Origin: Epiperipatus broadwayi
Lineage: Eukaryota; Onychophora; Udeonychophora; Euonychophora; Peripatidae
Reading direction: 5' to 3'
Length of the DNA: 64,000 bases
Assembly: GCA_028023455.1 (NCBI GenBank)
Contig: JAQFVV010012511.1
Span: 1,924,165-1,988,164 of the forward strand
The notes under the pieces: generated by a model
Told to the model about the DNA's origin: nothing
Databases searched by the model: none
Seen by the model: only the letters and a program-made list of their open reading frames with translations
Shown: piece after piece, positions 1-12,127 of the stretch
Layout: each line of letters starts with the position of its first letter
How positions within the stretch are numbered: position 1 is the first letter of the stretch
Translations under genes and position numbers: made by a program

Positions 1-214
1 GAGTGAACTGCCATCCTAAATTAGTTATATATAATCTGAGCTAGTAAACTTATAAAAATATTGAAACACATTTGTTATGCTAAGATCTAAGAAATGATTT
101 ATGTCTAATATACTCCACTTTGGTTTAAAGATGTTTTACTTTTACCTAAATATTAGTGCGTATAGTGATATGGCTCAAAAAGCAAAGTTTCCCATTTTTA
201 TTAGAAATAAAGTA

Positions 215-310
215 CCAAAAAGGGGATTCAAACCCGGTACATGTGAAAGGTTATTAGATATAACCGTGTCTAGATTCAGATAATCTAGTGGCGCCCTGCT
301 AGACCATATT
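215..310 (-). repeat. tRNA-like SINE relic
   Basis: Read on the minus strand, positions 295-306 give a good Pol III box A (TGGTCTAGCAGG) and 223-236 a box B-like stretch (CGGGTTTGAATCCC). The boxes are in the right order, about 60-70 bases apart. No intact cloverleaf is evident between them and no target-site duplication was found, so this is read as an old tRNA-derived SINE head and not as a tRNA gene. Confidence 0.5.
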
Positions 311-596
311 CACTTAGTATTTGTTTAAACATGCACTTAACATCAAACCTAGAAATGAAAGTGGATAAGATCTACTGTCTGTATACCTGAGTTATATTTT
401 ATTGAATTACTAGTGTACTCACCTCACGTGATTTCATATACCTGAGTTATAATACTTGTTATTAATAATTTGCTTATAATTATTGATAGTGGGATATCTT
501 GAGAAATCTAATGTTATTTTAAATATTATGATCTTATATATATTGTAGACAACTCAGATATGGTAATAGTTATTTGACCATCTTTAATTTTGTTAC

Positions 597-619
597 AATA
601 TATATATATATATATATAC
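597..619. repeat. (AT)n microsatellite
   Basis: About 11 AT dinucleotides, preceded directly by GTTACA and followed by the 3' tail of a LINE fragment. The same GTTACA/(AT)n junction occurs at several other places in this window. Confidence 0.9.
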
Positions 620-1045
620 ATCATTATCATCAACCATTATCAATACACTCCAGGATGAAGGTCTCTCCAAGTTCAATCCATCTCCAATCTTTAGCTTCTC
701 TTCTCCTCATCACCCCTGCACACTCTTATTTCATCCATCCACCTGGTCTCTTTTACAATCTCTTGGAATCCAGTTTAAGATTTCAATTGTCCATCTATTA
801 TCATTTCTTCTAGCAATATGTCCAGCACAATTCCACTTCAGTCTTTTACTTTTTCAATAAGGTCAGTAACAGCTGTTTGTTCTCTTACCCATATATTGCA
901 TTTTTGATCTCTTCTTGTTACTCCCAACATGCATCTCTCCATAGTTCTTTGAGTGTTCTGAGTCTCTGTATTGCTTTTCTATTAAGTGTCCAAGTCTCAG
1001 ATCCATAAGTAAGAACTGGTAAAACACATTTATTAAAAACATCCC
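610..1045 (-). pseudogene. RTE-type LINE ORF2 C-terminal fragment, decayed
   Basis: Translating the minus strand from about 1045 downward gives a peptide starting VFNKCVLPVLTYGSETWTLN. This is the conserved block that follows the reverse-transcriptase catalytic core in RTE-like non-LTR retrotransposons. After two or more frameshifts the reading continues with fragments such as LGVTRRDQK, LIEKVK, CAGHIARRNDRW and DWRWIELGETFILECIDNG, in the order seen at the RTE C-terminus. The RT catalytic core is absent, so this is a 5'-truncated copy, as expected of incomplete target-primed reverse transcription. The 3' end runs into GATGATAATGATG-like simple sequence and then (TA)n, a plausible RTE tail. 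It is not functional. The RTE assignment is from remembered family motifs and is fairly secure; the subfamily is unknown. Confidence 0.7.
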
Positions 1046-1099
1046 TTTTCAAACACATAATATTTGATGAATACACATAATATTTGATAAATATTTTTA

Positions 1100-1990
1100 T
1101 TTTTCTGCAGCACAGTTTTTGTTGTAATATATGGAAGCAACTAAACCTTCACACATGCACTATTTTAATATAAATTGATGTCCATTTGCCTGTAAACAAA
1201 AATTTAAAAGAACAAGTAAATTCATTTGTCCTTCAAGCTTATCTATACATAAGCCAACCTTTGTTTACCATGCATTAGTCAGAGTTTGAGACTATCATAT
1301 GCCTGATTTTTTAAATAATGTTCAAATTGAACAAATGTAATTCAAATATTACAGGAGAGTTTTAACCATCTGCAATTAATGTATAATTATTTAGAATCTA
1401 AAGATATTATTTTTATTTTTAAACAGCACAGTATTTATTGTATTATATGGAAACAACTCAACCTTTACACATGCAGTGTTTTCACATGCAGTGTTTTAAT
1501 ATAAATTGATGTGCAGTCACCCATAAACAAAGATTTAAAAGAACAAGTGAATTCACTTGTCATCCAAGCTTACACAAGCCAATTTTTGTTAAACATGCAT
1601 TATTCAAGGCTTTAGACTATTATATTAATTTTTAAATGATTTTTAAATCTTTGTTTACAGATAAGTGCACTGAGTGTATATCAATTCATATTAAAACAGC
1701 ACATGTGTGTTGCTTCTGTATATGCTGTATAAAAATACTTATCAATGTATTTAAATTCTAAATTATTATACATTAATTGGAGGTGGTTAAAAATGTGGTA
1801 AACTATTTACAGTAATATTTGAACTACATTTGTACAATTAAGCTCTGAATAATGCACAGTAACCAAAGGTTGACTTATATATAGATAAGCTTGAAGGGCA
1901 AGTGGATTCACTTTTTTTAAATCTTTGTTTATGGGCGAGTGCGCATCGATTTGTATTATAACAGCATGTATGAAGATTGAGTTACATCTG
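1100..1990. repeat. Cluster of direct and inverted copies of a ~180-200 bp repeat
   Basis: Two direct copies (about 1130-1310 and 1430-1640) share blocks such as TTTTAATATAAATTGATG, AAAGAACAAGT, CAAGCTTA and AGCCAA. A short inverted piece lies at about 1655-1710 (AAATCTTTGTTTACAG...) and a longer inverted copy at about 1825-1990 (containing AGATAAGCTTGAAGGGCAAGT and AAATCTTTGTTTATGGGC). The copies are clearly diverged and hold no open reading frame. The arrangement fits repeated local insertion of one small non-autonomous element or local rearrangement. The family is not recognised. Confidence 0.6.
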
Positions 1991-2163
1991 TATATTACAC
2001 ACAATATTTATATATACCTAATACTTAAAAAATTATATTGTTTACACATTTAAACATTAATAAAATAATTAATAAAAAGCAAAATGCAATTTACATTTGT
2101 ATACATATGGTATATGCAGCTATAAAGTATGTATATATTTAATAAAGAAACAAATATATTGTT

Positions 2164-2267
2164 AAGCGTTGTTAGCCGAGAGGTCATCGCAATCGCCTTG
2201 CAAGCAAGTAGTTGGTTGCAGACGGTTGTGGGTTCGCTTCCTGGCCAATGCTATGACATATGAAAAA
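2164..2267 (+). repeat. tRNA-derived short SINE, copy 1
   Basis: Starts AAGCGTTGTTAGCCGAGAGG, with box A at about 2171-2183 and box B GGGTTCGCTTCC at 2230-2241. It ends in CCAATGCTATGACATATG followed by a short A-rich tail. The 5' AGCGTTG can partly pair with 3' CCAATGCT as a tRNA acceptor stem. It belongs to the same family as the copies at 16717 and 19379 but is more diverged. The anticodon-position triplet reads TGC here and TAC in the other two. No clear target-site duplication is seen. Confidence 0.75.
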
Positions 2268-2368
2268 ATGAAGAGAAAAATATATATATTACACATTAAG
2301 TTATTGTCAAAATTTATCAACAAAATATAAATATACGTATTGATAAAATTATATGTACTGTGTATACG

Positions 2369-2393
2369 CACACACACACACACACACACACAC
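2369..2393. repeat. (CA)n microsatellite
   Basis: About 12 CA dinucleotides in a row. No gene context. Confidence 0.95.
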
Positions 2394-2399
2394 GTTTTT

Positions 2400-4734
2400 A
2401 TATGAAAAATGAATTATAATGCTTTTTCCCCATTCATCTTTTGATAAAATTGATGATGATAAAATATATGTAAAATATTTTTATGGTATGATGCAATATA
2501 ATACAACCATTGCAGCAAAAAATTGTTGAAATCTAATGAAAATTTAGAAAAATCACTACTTTAACTTTTAAGTTTTTCATAGTTTTAAAATAGTGAATAT
2601 GGCGATCTCATTGTATTAAAAAATGATCACTTTATCGTACTAAATAATAATATTAAATTATTGCTTTATTAAATAGATATAATAAATTTTAAACCACTTT
2701 TAGGCTTGACTATTATAGTGTCTCACATGCTTGAAGCGTTAAAAAAAAATCCTAGATAAACAACTTGAAATAATTATCACTTTAAACTCTCTAGTGAATT
2801 ACATTCTTTCAATATCAAAATTACAATTTTTTATTGCATGAAGCTATTAATTATATTACAAATGTCTGGCACATCTTGGCTGACAATATCTGAATGATTT
2901 TAATGAAATGTCATATTTTGAGTGATGTCAAAATATTCTTGATTTCAGAACTCAATGATTAATTTTAAAACATTGAAAGTGATTTTTTTTTTAAAAAAAA
3001 GCCATTTTAATGTTATTATTAAAAATAAAATATGCTCACATGAAAGAATATATGATTAATAAATTTTCTTAATAATCATTAAAAAGAGAAACATTCTGTT
3101 TGATTAACAATCTTTGACCACAAAGTTAAAGATATTTGCAATTACTTTATAACTGAGTGTATTATATGTGTAGGATTTTGTAGTTCACTGGTAGTTCATA
3201 TTAGCAGCATGCTTACAACTGATATTTAATCCATTTGATTTTTTTTCACTAATTCTGAATTTAACTTTTAGCTAGTCATCTCATAAACAATTTAATTAAC
3301 AAATCAATATTGGTCACTAAATGAGTATTTAGATATTACTAGATAAAAACTAAAACAGGAATCAAAAAACACTCAAGCTTTCACCATCAAGAAGTTAGCA
3401 AGTTTTCGTTATTGTTTGTCAAATGGTAAGTCTTCTTTATTGTTTCTCTAGGATGCAGTTGTACAGGCATCTGACCACTAATGAGTTATGTGAGGGCTGT
3501 TACATCTGTATTATTAAAATTCATAACTTTTAATTTGTTTCACTTCTAGATCAATGGTTGTTTTTGTGTGGTTTAGAGCAGTAATGGGAATGAATGATCT
3601 ACTCAAAAATTAAAAGTTTCTGGAATCTCAGATGTGGAAAGCAAAAAGATCAATTGGATTAACTGATAGAAATTGTTGTGATCAATCTGCTACTTTGACA
3701 TTTAGACTGTGATAAACTTATTTTATTTTATTTTAGATTTGGAAAATTTTAAAATGTTAGTATTGATAGTAAAATAAAAATAATTTCACATCTGAACAGA
3801 TGCAATAAACCAAATAATTTATTCCCCATGAATGAAAATCAACTTAATCTGAGATCAGAACTGAGGCTATTTGGTGTTTATTAAATCAATTGGATAATAT
3901 TTTATTGGAACTGATGAAGATAGAGATAGCACTGCATGATATAGAGGAAATATAACTGGTAAAAGACTGTGTAATAAGATACCTAATCTCATTAAAATTG
4001 TTGGTAACAAAGAACATGTGTAATAATAAAAAATGAATGTACTTAATTATCACAAATAAATTATATAGTAAAACCCAAAGACAAATCAGAAAATGAAGTT
4101 TTATGAAAACATATGATTACCAAAAAAAATCAGTATTAGTGCCTAATATTCAATCATTTAAATATCATGAGCATCTCATGCATTGTTCATCCCCCTACTA
4201 ATTGTGGCAATAATATTATTTTTGCAATCACATTTCTATCTTTTAACTACATGAACAGAAACTGATTCCAATTTGATTATTCAATTTTAGCTCAAGTCTT
4301 TAAGAATTAAGAAAACAATGTCAAGATAGGTTTAGTAAACTGGCAATGTTTAGTTGTTATCTTTGCTTGAGACAATATATCCACTAATCTAATTGAATGA
4401 AACTGGACTTGAGACAAGAGTTTCAGTTGACAAAGATAATATATTTAGGCAGACCTATTTAGGGATCCTTTTGTTATCACAAAAATAAGGGGTATCTAGA
4501 AAATTTAATCAAAATTGGTCTGACTTAGACAGTCTGGTCTGGCTAAGTTGTCATGTTTAATATCTTACAAATTAGTATGATAAAAATCTCTCTTGCTGTA
4601 CAGCCTATTTTAGTCATTGTTAAATCAAATTTGTGGCTCAATTTACTTTCATGTTCCAAAAATATTGATGCATATTCCTTACTTCTTTGTGCCTAATTAT
4701 ATAGATAGTTATGCTGGGCTACTTTAGTAAATAT
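2400..4734. other. AT-rich DNA, nothing recognised
   Basis: No open reading frame above 60 codons, no tRNA-like boxes and no clear terminal repeats were seen on either strand. Homopolymer runs (for example T8-A8 near 2982) are common. Confidence 0.6.
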
Positions 4735-5860
4735 GTTTGCACATGACTTTTTATAGTATGAAGCCTTGCACATTGGGTCACTGCTTGGAATTGTATAAGT
4801 GATTTGTTGTTCTAACTCCAAAAGCAATTTATCCTTAACGTTATTTAAATGTATTTAATTAGAAGGGATTTGAACTCAGACTTTCAGTATGTATAATATA
4901 TTTGTATTTAAATAGTAAATGTATTTAGTGAGGGGGAAGTTCTGAAACTCACATTATTGTATCTGTACATATGATTTTTAATTTTTTGATATTTAAGGGA
5001 TAAATGGGAGACAGATTCATTTCTTGGCATGTGTTTGTTGAGATAGTGGAAGATTTTTTATTTTGTTATAAAATTTGTTAACAGCTTTGATTATTTTATT
5101 ATAGTTATATCCTAAATTTACTAAGTCTCTTATATAAACATCTATATTGTTGTTACAGGCCTCAAATTTACATAGTTTGCTGCTATACAGACAATACATT
5201 AAGCCTGCTAATTCATGTGCCATTAAAGTTTATGATTTTGGGTGAATAGCATCTCTAATATTTAAAGGTTTTAAGACCAGTCTATAATCCAACATATTAA
5301 TATTTTTGTGGATGTATAGATCAAGACATTTAATGCTTTTATTTTTGTCTTCATTTTCAATAGTCTCTATTAATGATATTGTTTGTTCCAACTCATGACA
5401 AATATTCTTAATTCATATTTCCATTGCACAAATTAATGTATCATCTACATATCTTCTATAAATTGTAGTCTGGATCAGTGGGAAATGTTTCAAAATTATA
5501 GTTCTTTCAAATTTTGTTAGGACAATGCTGCAAACAATACCACTGATGGAAAGACCTATTGTCCATCTGTACTTCATTTTATAAAACTTCTTGTTTGCTA
5601 ATGCTATAATGCCCTCATCAATCCATTTTAGGTTGTCAATAATAATTTTTTTTTTTTGTAAGGATTATAGTTTATGCTCTGCAGCCATTCTTTAATTATA
5701 TTTGTCCAAAAAGCTATTGTATAGTTTGTATCAACATTTGTATTTTTAATTTTTTCTATATATTTATATGAAGATTTTATCATGTAATGCCCAAATCCTA
5801 TATCTTCTAACAGCCAGTTAGCAATTGCTTTTACAGCTTTGTAGAAGTTTGAGGCTGATC
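4735..5860 (-). pseudogene. Penelope-like element, RT and linker region (copy 1)
   Basis: Minus-strand frames assemble into a Penelope-like reverse transcriptase relic. Around 5850-5700 the peptide FYKAVKAIANWLLEDIGF, followed by KNTNVDTNYTIAFWTNI, fits the N-terminal RT block that normally ends in SFDV-SLFTN; the motif A aspartate is missing. At about 5580-5530 GLSISGIV occupies the place of the family's GxxMGSPLSP block. At 5431-5460 YRRYVDDTLI is an intact motif C. Then follow KCLDLYIHKNINMLDYRLVLKPLNIRDAIHPKS and an ORF at 5223-5017 containing DLVNLGYNYNKIIKAVNKFYNK, the post-RT linker. The reading is broken by stops and frameshifts. The copy is fused head to head with copy 2 at about 5825-5870, and sequence left of 5136 pairs with 5878-6300 as an inverted repeat. 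It is inactive. The family call rests on motif order, and a GIY-YIG domain is not seen in this copy. Confidence 0.7.
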
Positions 5861-6541
5861 GTAAGAACAATATAAATGATTATGTAACGGACTTAATAAA
5901 TTTAGGATATAACTATAATAAAATAATCAAAGTGGTTAAAAGATTTCATAACAAAATAAAGAACTCTTCACTACCTCAACAAATGAATTTCAGGAAATGT
6001 ATCAGTCTCCCATATACCCCTAAAATATCACAAAAATTGAAAAGCGTATGTGCAACACATGTTATTTGAGTTTCATAACTCCCCTCACTAAATAAGTTTA
6101 ATATTTAAATATAAGTATATTATCTATACTGAAAGTCTGTGTTTAAATCCCTTCTAATTAAATACATATAAATAACTTTAAGGAATAAATTGTGTTCAAA
6201 GCTAGCACAACAAATCATAAAATTCCATGCAGAGTCCTATCTCATGTGCAAGGCTTTATTTATACTATGGGAAGTCACATGCAAACATATCTACCATAGT
6301 ATCCCAGCATAAAAATTTATATAATCAGGTACAAAGAAGTAAGAAATATACATCAATATTTTTGGAGCATGAAAATAAATTTGGTCACAAATTTGACTTA
6401 ACAATGGCTAAAATAGTCTGTGCAGAAAGAGAGGAGAAAAAATGTAAGATTAAAGAGGCCTGGATGATTGCAAATGATTGCTGTGCTAAAAATAAGAAGG
6501 TCTTATATATTTCTTTCTCAAAAAAAAAATGGAACATTTAA
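5861..6541 (+). pseudogene. Penelope-like element, linker to C-terminus (copy 2, inverted)
   Basis: The plus strand begins with NNINDYVTDLINLGYNYNKI followed by IKVVKRFHNKIKNSSLPQQ, closely matching the linker of copy 1. It continues LPYTPKISQKLKSV, the block after the RT in Penelope-like proteins. After stops, a 104-codon ORF at 6227-6541 ends with SIFLEHENKFGHKFDLTMAK followed by IVCAEREEKKCKIKEAWMIA. This resembles the end of a GIY-YIG endonuclease region, where a conserved EH...GH is followed by R/K-x-K-EA. No upstream RT belongs to this copy: it is 5' truncated exactly where it meets copy 1 in opposite orientation. Such head-to-head truncated pairs are described for Penelope-type insertions. 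It is not functional. Confidence 0.65.
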
Positions 6542-6754
6542 ATAAATGTGCATAAAGAAAGCATAATTAAATATTAAATTAAGTCCTGAAAATAAATATA
6601 AATACCATGAATATGACAAAATTGTTCATCTTAGAAAACATGCTAAGCAGTAAGTAAAATAAATTTATATACAAATTCCTTTTTCTGTGTAAATGTTCAA
6701 AACATTTTTATAATTTTAAAATTTATATTTAACTAATATGTAAGAGGCATCTGT

Positions 6755-6960
6755 TGGAGGGTTGCATTAGATCCTAAGATTTAGGTGTAGTAATTTCAAA
6801 TACAAGTCTTCTTACTGACTAAATCCACAAGACAGAAACAAATCTGGGGGTATTGGATGAGTATGCACAAATATTTTTGCATCCATTGATCACTAAGGCT
6901 TGCACTAGATCTAACTACAGCTTTACTACTGTATTTCTTTCTCTAAGAATTGAAATGGTC
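6755..6960. repeat. Interspersed repeat 'GGGTTGCATTAGAT', copy 1
   Basis: Shares ordered blocks with 50611-50800 and 51036-51205: GAGGGTTGCATTAGAT, then AGAAACAAATCTGGGG, TTGGATGAGTATGCAC and TTGCATCCATTGATCACTAAGGCT, and a run near TTTACTACTGT. No open reading frame. Family unknown; it lies just downstream of the Penelope-like copy 2 and could be linked to its 3' region. Confidence 0.6.
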
Positions 6961-7328
6961 ACATTTGTAAATGATTGCTATGAATAAATTATGTAAATGA
7001 TTGCTATGAATAAATTAACAATATTTTGATTCTAATCATGTGCAAAGAGAGTAAAGTTTTTATATTATAGAACACTTTTACATAACATTTTATATTTGTC
7101 ATTATAATTATAAATATGTGACTTTTTTTGAATGTGTTAGTGAAGCTATAATTATACTATAATGTGTAATAGGTCTGCTTAGCGCTTTCGAGATTTAATG
7201 TTCGAATCTCATACTCATAACTTTGTGAATGAAGACTGTTGTGATTTATTGTACACATATGCAAATGAGTTTGAATTTTTAATTAGTTAGTCCATTGTTT
7301 GGAGAGAGCAAAGCATGCCACTCTTCTA

Positions 7329-7520
7329 TTAATGGCACAGATCATTTGCTATGTAAAAAGCTTCTTTAACTTTTCTTTTGGCATCACTCTTCTCTGTACA
7401 AATTATTTGGGCAGAACTGGATTCAGATACATGATCTGTAGCTGCTTGGTGGTCCCAGAATACTGATGTTCCTTCATTTTTATTTTTTAACCCTGTTGTA
7501 TTTGTCATTATAACATTCAC
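7329..7520 (-). pseudogene. Penelope-like C-terminal fragment (copy 3)
   Basis: A 63-codon minus-strand ORF contains TSVFWDHQAATDHVSESSSA followed by QIICTEKSDAKRKVKEAFYIANDLC. It lines up with the plus-strand segment at about 6350-6480: SIFLEHE...GHKFDLTMAKIVCAEREEKKCKIKEAWMIANDCC. The shared frame is [FW]xxH, H, I-C-x-E, then K-[IV]-KEA-x-x-IAND. This looks like the tail of the endonuclease-bearing C-terminus of the Penelope-like family present at 4.7-6.5 kb. No RT is attached and no start codon context is credible, so it is a fragment. It lies in the opposite orientation to its neighbour. Confidence 0.6.
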
Positions 7521-7529
7521 AATATTTAT

Positions 7530-8760
7530 TCAAAATTACAGGAATAACTTTGAAAAGTTAACTTTTAAATATTGAGTTTCACTTTTCTATTCATAATAAC
7601 AAGTGAAAATGCTATGCCAGAATTTATGATTCCATAAGTATTTTAGGAAAAGGCATTGTGATTAAAATCACAACCATTGTTCGTTAATAATGGTAACTTG
7701 GCAATGCTTTCCAGTAACTATTATAATTTTAACCAACCTTTATAAAAGCTAAAACCCATTATAAAACAATGAATTTATTATTATGAGATAACAAAAAACT
7801 ATTATTTTATATTATGTAATATAATTGAAAATTGGCAGTAGATCCCATGAAAAAATCTTAAATAAAGATAACAAGGCAAATCTCATAAATGTTACTGACC
7901 CAAAATTGTTAATAATTAGCCAATATCAGATCTCTTTTGCTAATTTCTATATATCAAATATGACAATAAATTCATATGTCAATAATTTATAAGTATTATC
8001 TTAGTTATATTTCAAATATTCACAATAATAACAATTTGGGAATTATTCTGTCTTGGGAAATAAAATAATGCCAAAGTTATATTATTATTGTATTAGAAAT
8101 ACAAACAATTTCATTTTCACAAATTGTTGGTGTTGACATTTTTTATTGTATACAATATCTCACAGTTATCAAAGAGATCTTCTATTAGTGGCTGATAAAT
8201 AGTGAGTTGGGCATTAACATTTGCGAGACTCCGTTTTTATGTACTAGGTTTTTGTATAATCCAATATTTATTTTCTATTATATATATATGCATGTATGCA
8301 TGCATATGATCCTTATAACATATATATATATATATTTATGTGTTTGTCTAGAGAATATTTATCATTATATGTACATTCATTAATGACAATTAGTTTTATA
8401 ATTTATATAGTTAGTTATTCAGAAGATCATATAACATTTGAGCAGATAAATGACAGGTTTGTTCTACAGTTCTATTGACAAAGCTGAGGTTTTTTATTTT
8501 ATTTTACTCAATTGAGAATTGATTACAGAAAATTGCTCTTGATCAGCCATTGAATCTTTTTTGTTTAATATTATCTATCACTAAATAAGACTAAACATTT
8601 TGTGTATTGTTTTAAAAATTTATAAAAAGATTTAATCTTTTTTATCTAAGGTTAAATATTGTGATAATATGAATTCTTCCATTGGTCGATTTATTTTAAA
8701 AGGTTAATAAACTTTATATTAAATATTCAAATTGGAAAATAATAAATATCTTTATGCTGT
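7530..8760. other. AT-rich DNA, nothing recognised
   Basis: Contains a short (AT)n run near 8320-8335 and the palindromic TATGCATGTATGCATGCATA-type stretch near 8286-8306. No gene, tRNA-like box or element end could be supported. Confidence 0.55.
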
Positions 8761-8770
8761 TCTTCCATAA

Positions 8771-8960
8771 AATAATAATCAGAAAATAATAAATTCTTAC
8801 AATAGCTATATAAATATCAATTTTTTTATATACATAAAAAGCCTTTTAATAACATTTGAAAAGGGCACCAAATAAAGTGCTGAAAAAGGCTTTTTACCTA
8901 TATAAAAAATTTGATATTTATGTAGCTGTTGTAAGAATTTATTATTTTCTGATTATTATT
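8771..8960. mobile_element. Foldback/MITE-like hairpin
   Basis: Left arm 8771-8846 and right arm 8884-8960 are inverted copies with about 72 of 77 positions matching, around a loop of about 37 bases. The outer ends read AATAATAATCAGAAAATAAT and its complement; the inner ends read AAAAAGCCTTTT and AAAAGGCTTTTT. No coding content. A target-site duplication could not be decided because both flanks are AT-only. A non-autonomous DNA transposon is the likeliest explanation. Confidence 0.7.
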
Positions 8961-8964
8961 ATAT

Positions 8965-10045
8965 TAAATATTAAAAAATAAACAAAACAAATCTTGTGTT
9001 AAGATTTGTAGAGGTCCCTACTGTCGTTTTTTAGGCGTATGGTCTTAAGGTTATAACTTTAATATATATTACTTTACGTAATGAGTATACAATGAATATG
9101 CGCTTAACAAATTTAATTATTACTATTAAATAAAATAATTGAGAATATAAAATCAAACATAAGACATGATTAATAATGGTTATACATTATTATGCAAGTA
9201 ATGAGAATTGATTGATATATATTGAATTTAAATTGTAAATCAGAATACATTTTTGTGAATGGGAATCAGCATTATTAAGTTAAAAGGAGATAGTTTTAAC
9301 CCTCTAAGCTTGAGAATACTGTAAGGGAGGTTAATGGCTCCATAATGATGTGCAGAAAATCAGTTTATTTTAGAGATTGGATAAAATATATTTGAAAACA
9401 AAATTCTGTAAATTCACAAATATGTTAGATAAATAAATGCAAAAGATAAAATTAATAGGTATTGCTGTTGCACTTCAGATCCAAGCATATTAGAAAAAAT
9501 ACTACTATGACAACTTTAATAATGAATTATGAATATAAATCTGTTGATAGTCAGTTAATATATTTTTGTTCAAGACAATCTTGTAAAATGTAATAGTTCT
9601 TATAGAAACTCTATATAAACTCATTCATCGAGCAGTTATGTGAATACATTACCATAACAATTCACAAGCTTGATTCCTTTTAAAATTCATTTACAAACAA
9701 TGCACACCTTCTCAAAATAAGCTGACCTAGTGGTCAAACAATCTATTGATTATCTTTTGTTTGATCAATAGATTAGCATTTATATAAGAAAGTGGGCATT
9801 ATTTGCAAGTTTGCATTCTTTAGGAATCTGACATAACTTATTGTATTAACATAGTTGGATTTCATTTTTTTGTAAATAAGTTTACATTTTCAGCAGTATA
9901 TATTTGATATCAGTAATTTATTTACAAGCTTATTAAAATTATTAGTGTATATATGTAAAAGTATTGAATTGCTAAAAAAATGACTTTGAGCCGATTTTAT
10001 CAGGCATCAGGAATATTATATAAATGAGACAAAACAAATTTGCCC
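8965..10045. other. AT-rich DNA, nothing recognised
   Basis: No open reading frame or repeat end could be supported. A local inverted pair, ATCTATTGATTATC and GATCAATAGATTAG, is present at about 9740-9775. Confidence 0.55.
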
Positions 10046-10050
10046 AAAGG

Positions 10051-10180
10051 TTGACAGAATAGCTGAGTTGTTTAGTGCATTGCCTTAAATTCCATATTCA
10101 GGAATCTAAAGGTGTAAGTTTGATTCCTATGTTAATATTGTCACTGGTCAGGCTAGCAACACTTAAAGAAGAACAGAATA
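10051..10180 (+). repeat. tRNA-derived SINE relic
   Basis: Box A-like TAGCTGAGTTGTTTAGTGCA (10060-10079) is followed about 40 bases later by box B-like AAGTTTGATTCCT (10116-10128). The distance and order fit a Pol III promoter of tRNA origin. Downstream sequence up to about 10180 (CACTGGTCAGGCTAGCAACA) could be the SINE body. No target-site duplication seen. It is a different family from the 2164/16717/19379 SINE. Confidence 0.5.
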
Positions 10181-12127
10181 GTACTACTTGAAATGTTGTA
10201 TGTAATTTATTAACTTGTGTTGTCTATTTGAATAATAATTGTATGTATTTGAAAAGTTTAAATAAAGTTTAAAAAATGTTTTTAGATATTTAATGATAGA
10301 TGATGGAAATAGTCCAACATATCACAAAACAAATTTAAGTTGCTCTTTCCTGTTATAAAGTTAATAGAAATTACATGTAACTGTTGAAGTAGGAGTATCA
10401 ATCATAAAGTGTAAATATTGATTTTGTTTAATTTGTTACTATAAAGAATAAGAGAATGAGTATTAAAATAACAAGTCACATCAGCCTTATAATAATTACT
10501 CCAAAGTCAAATAGCTGTAAATTATTTTTAAAGCAAATGTTATTGTAGCTATGCTAAAAAGTGTTTTTTAATATAATAATCTTCAATATTATGTGCAGAA
10601 TGCTTTCTAGGAATCTCTCAACAATGAAATGATGCCATGATATATCTTGTAGTTTATAATTTGAACATGATGATTTTATACCATATGGCTTACTGACTAT
10701 CTTTGATATAAGTATGTTCCCATTGCTCAAAACTTTACATAATTTATTGAACTGAAAAAAAAAACATGTAATGAGACAATTTTTTTCATTATTAATAACA
10801 TTATAGATAATGCCATGTATATATTTAAAATTTATTTAAAAAAATAAGAAGAAAAGAACGCTGGCAAAAATTGTTTATATAAATAGCAAAATAAAATCTA
10901 AAATGACTTAAAATTAATTAATTAATCAAGTTTTTGATATTTTAAAATAAATTATTTAAAATTAAATAAAAAGATCTTCTAATGCAGATTCATTATCTGA
11001 TTCTGACATGTACATTTTTAATGTAATGAAAATAAGAAAATTATTTTTATATAAAAATGTTTTTAAAGAAACATGAGAATATAAAACTTATTCCAATTTA
11101 TTTTGTACTTAAAAAGAGAATAAGAAAAAATAATAATCGAGAAGTTATTTTTGAACATATTGTGCTTTGCTGAATGTGATTTAAAGACAATTATTGTAAT
11201 GCAGTTATAATCTTGTTTTAATTAATTAAGAAATTAATTTTATTTCTTCTATTTTTCAGTCTGCACATTTCTTATAAACAATAAGGGTCAGTTTAATTAA
11301 AATGCTCTGTAGTCAAAATACAAGATGTTATCAGTCTCCATTCTGGTTGAGTTTATAGAAAAGTCAAGGCTGTAAATATTGCATCTTAAGTTATAGCCCT
11401 TTCATAATTCAGATAGTAGGGACTGTATCTGAGTTGAGGATTATCAGTATTTATCTTGTTTATCTGTTAGTCAGAACTTGTTATACACACTATCTATATG
11501 GATCTGATCCATATACGTATAAAAGCAGAGGTAATAGAAACTTCTGTTGGGAGACTGCATTTTAAGATCCACAGATTGTATCCAGCTCTTATACTTTCAA
11601 AGTATGACTTTCTTATCAACTCCCTAGCAGAGAATTAAAATAAATATTATGTATTGATTAATAAAAAAGTTTCATATTAAAAAACTGAAACTAAATGCAG
11701 TTTGATTATATTGGTAAAATTTATTTAAAATATATTTTTTATAATTAAAAACAGTTATTCAAAACACGTATATGAGCTTTTGTTTTAGTTTCATTAATAA
11801 CAAAAGTGAATGAATAAGTAATTCTAATGCAATTTTATTATATTGACTACAAATAAAATGAATTCATTCCTTCAATAGAAAATTATACTGTGTTGAATGT
11901 TAAAATAAATAATGGGCTCTATATTAATAATTATTTGATATCTCTCTCATCAATATTGAATGCTGACAAATGGATAGTATTCTATTTGGCCCTCTTGGAT
12001 TATATATAACAAGTTTGTTTGAAAATAATATACACTACTAAAATAAAATAAAATGAGTTTTGACTTTTGATCTTATAACATTAATTATTTATGTCAAATA
12101 TTTTTTTACTTTTGGGAAATATATATA

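Noticed and set aside
7155-7210. Possible tRNA-like unit ending TGTTCGAATCTC
   Set aside because: Box B is good, but the distance to the only box A candidate is too short and no arms pair.
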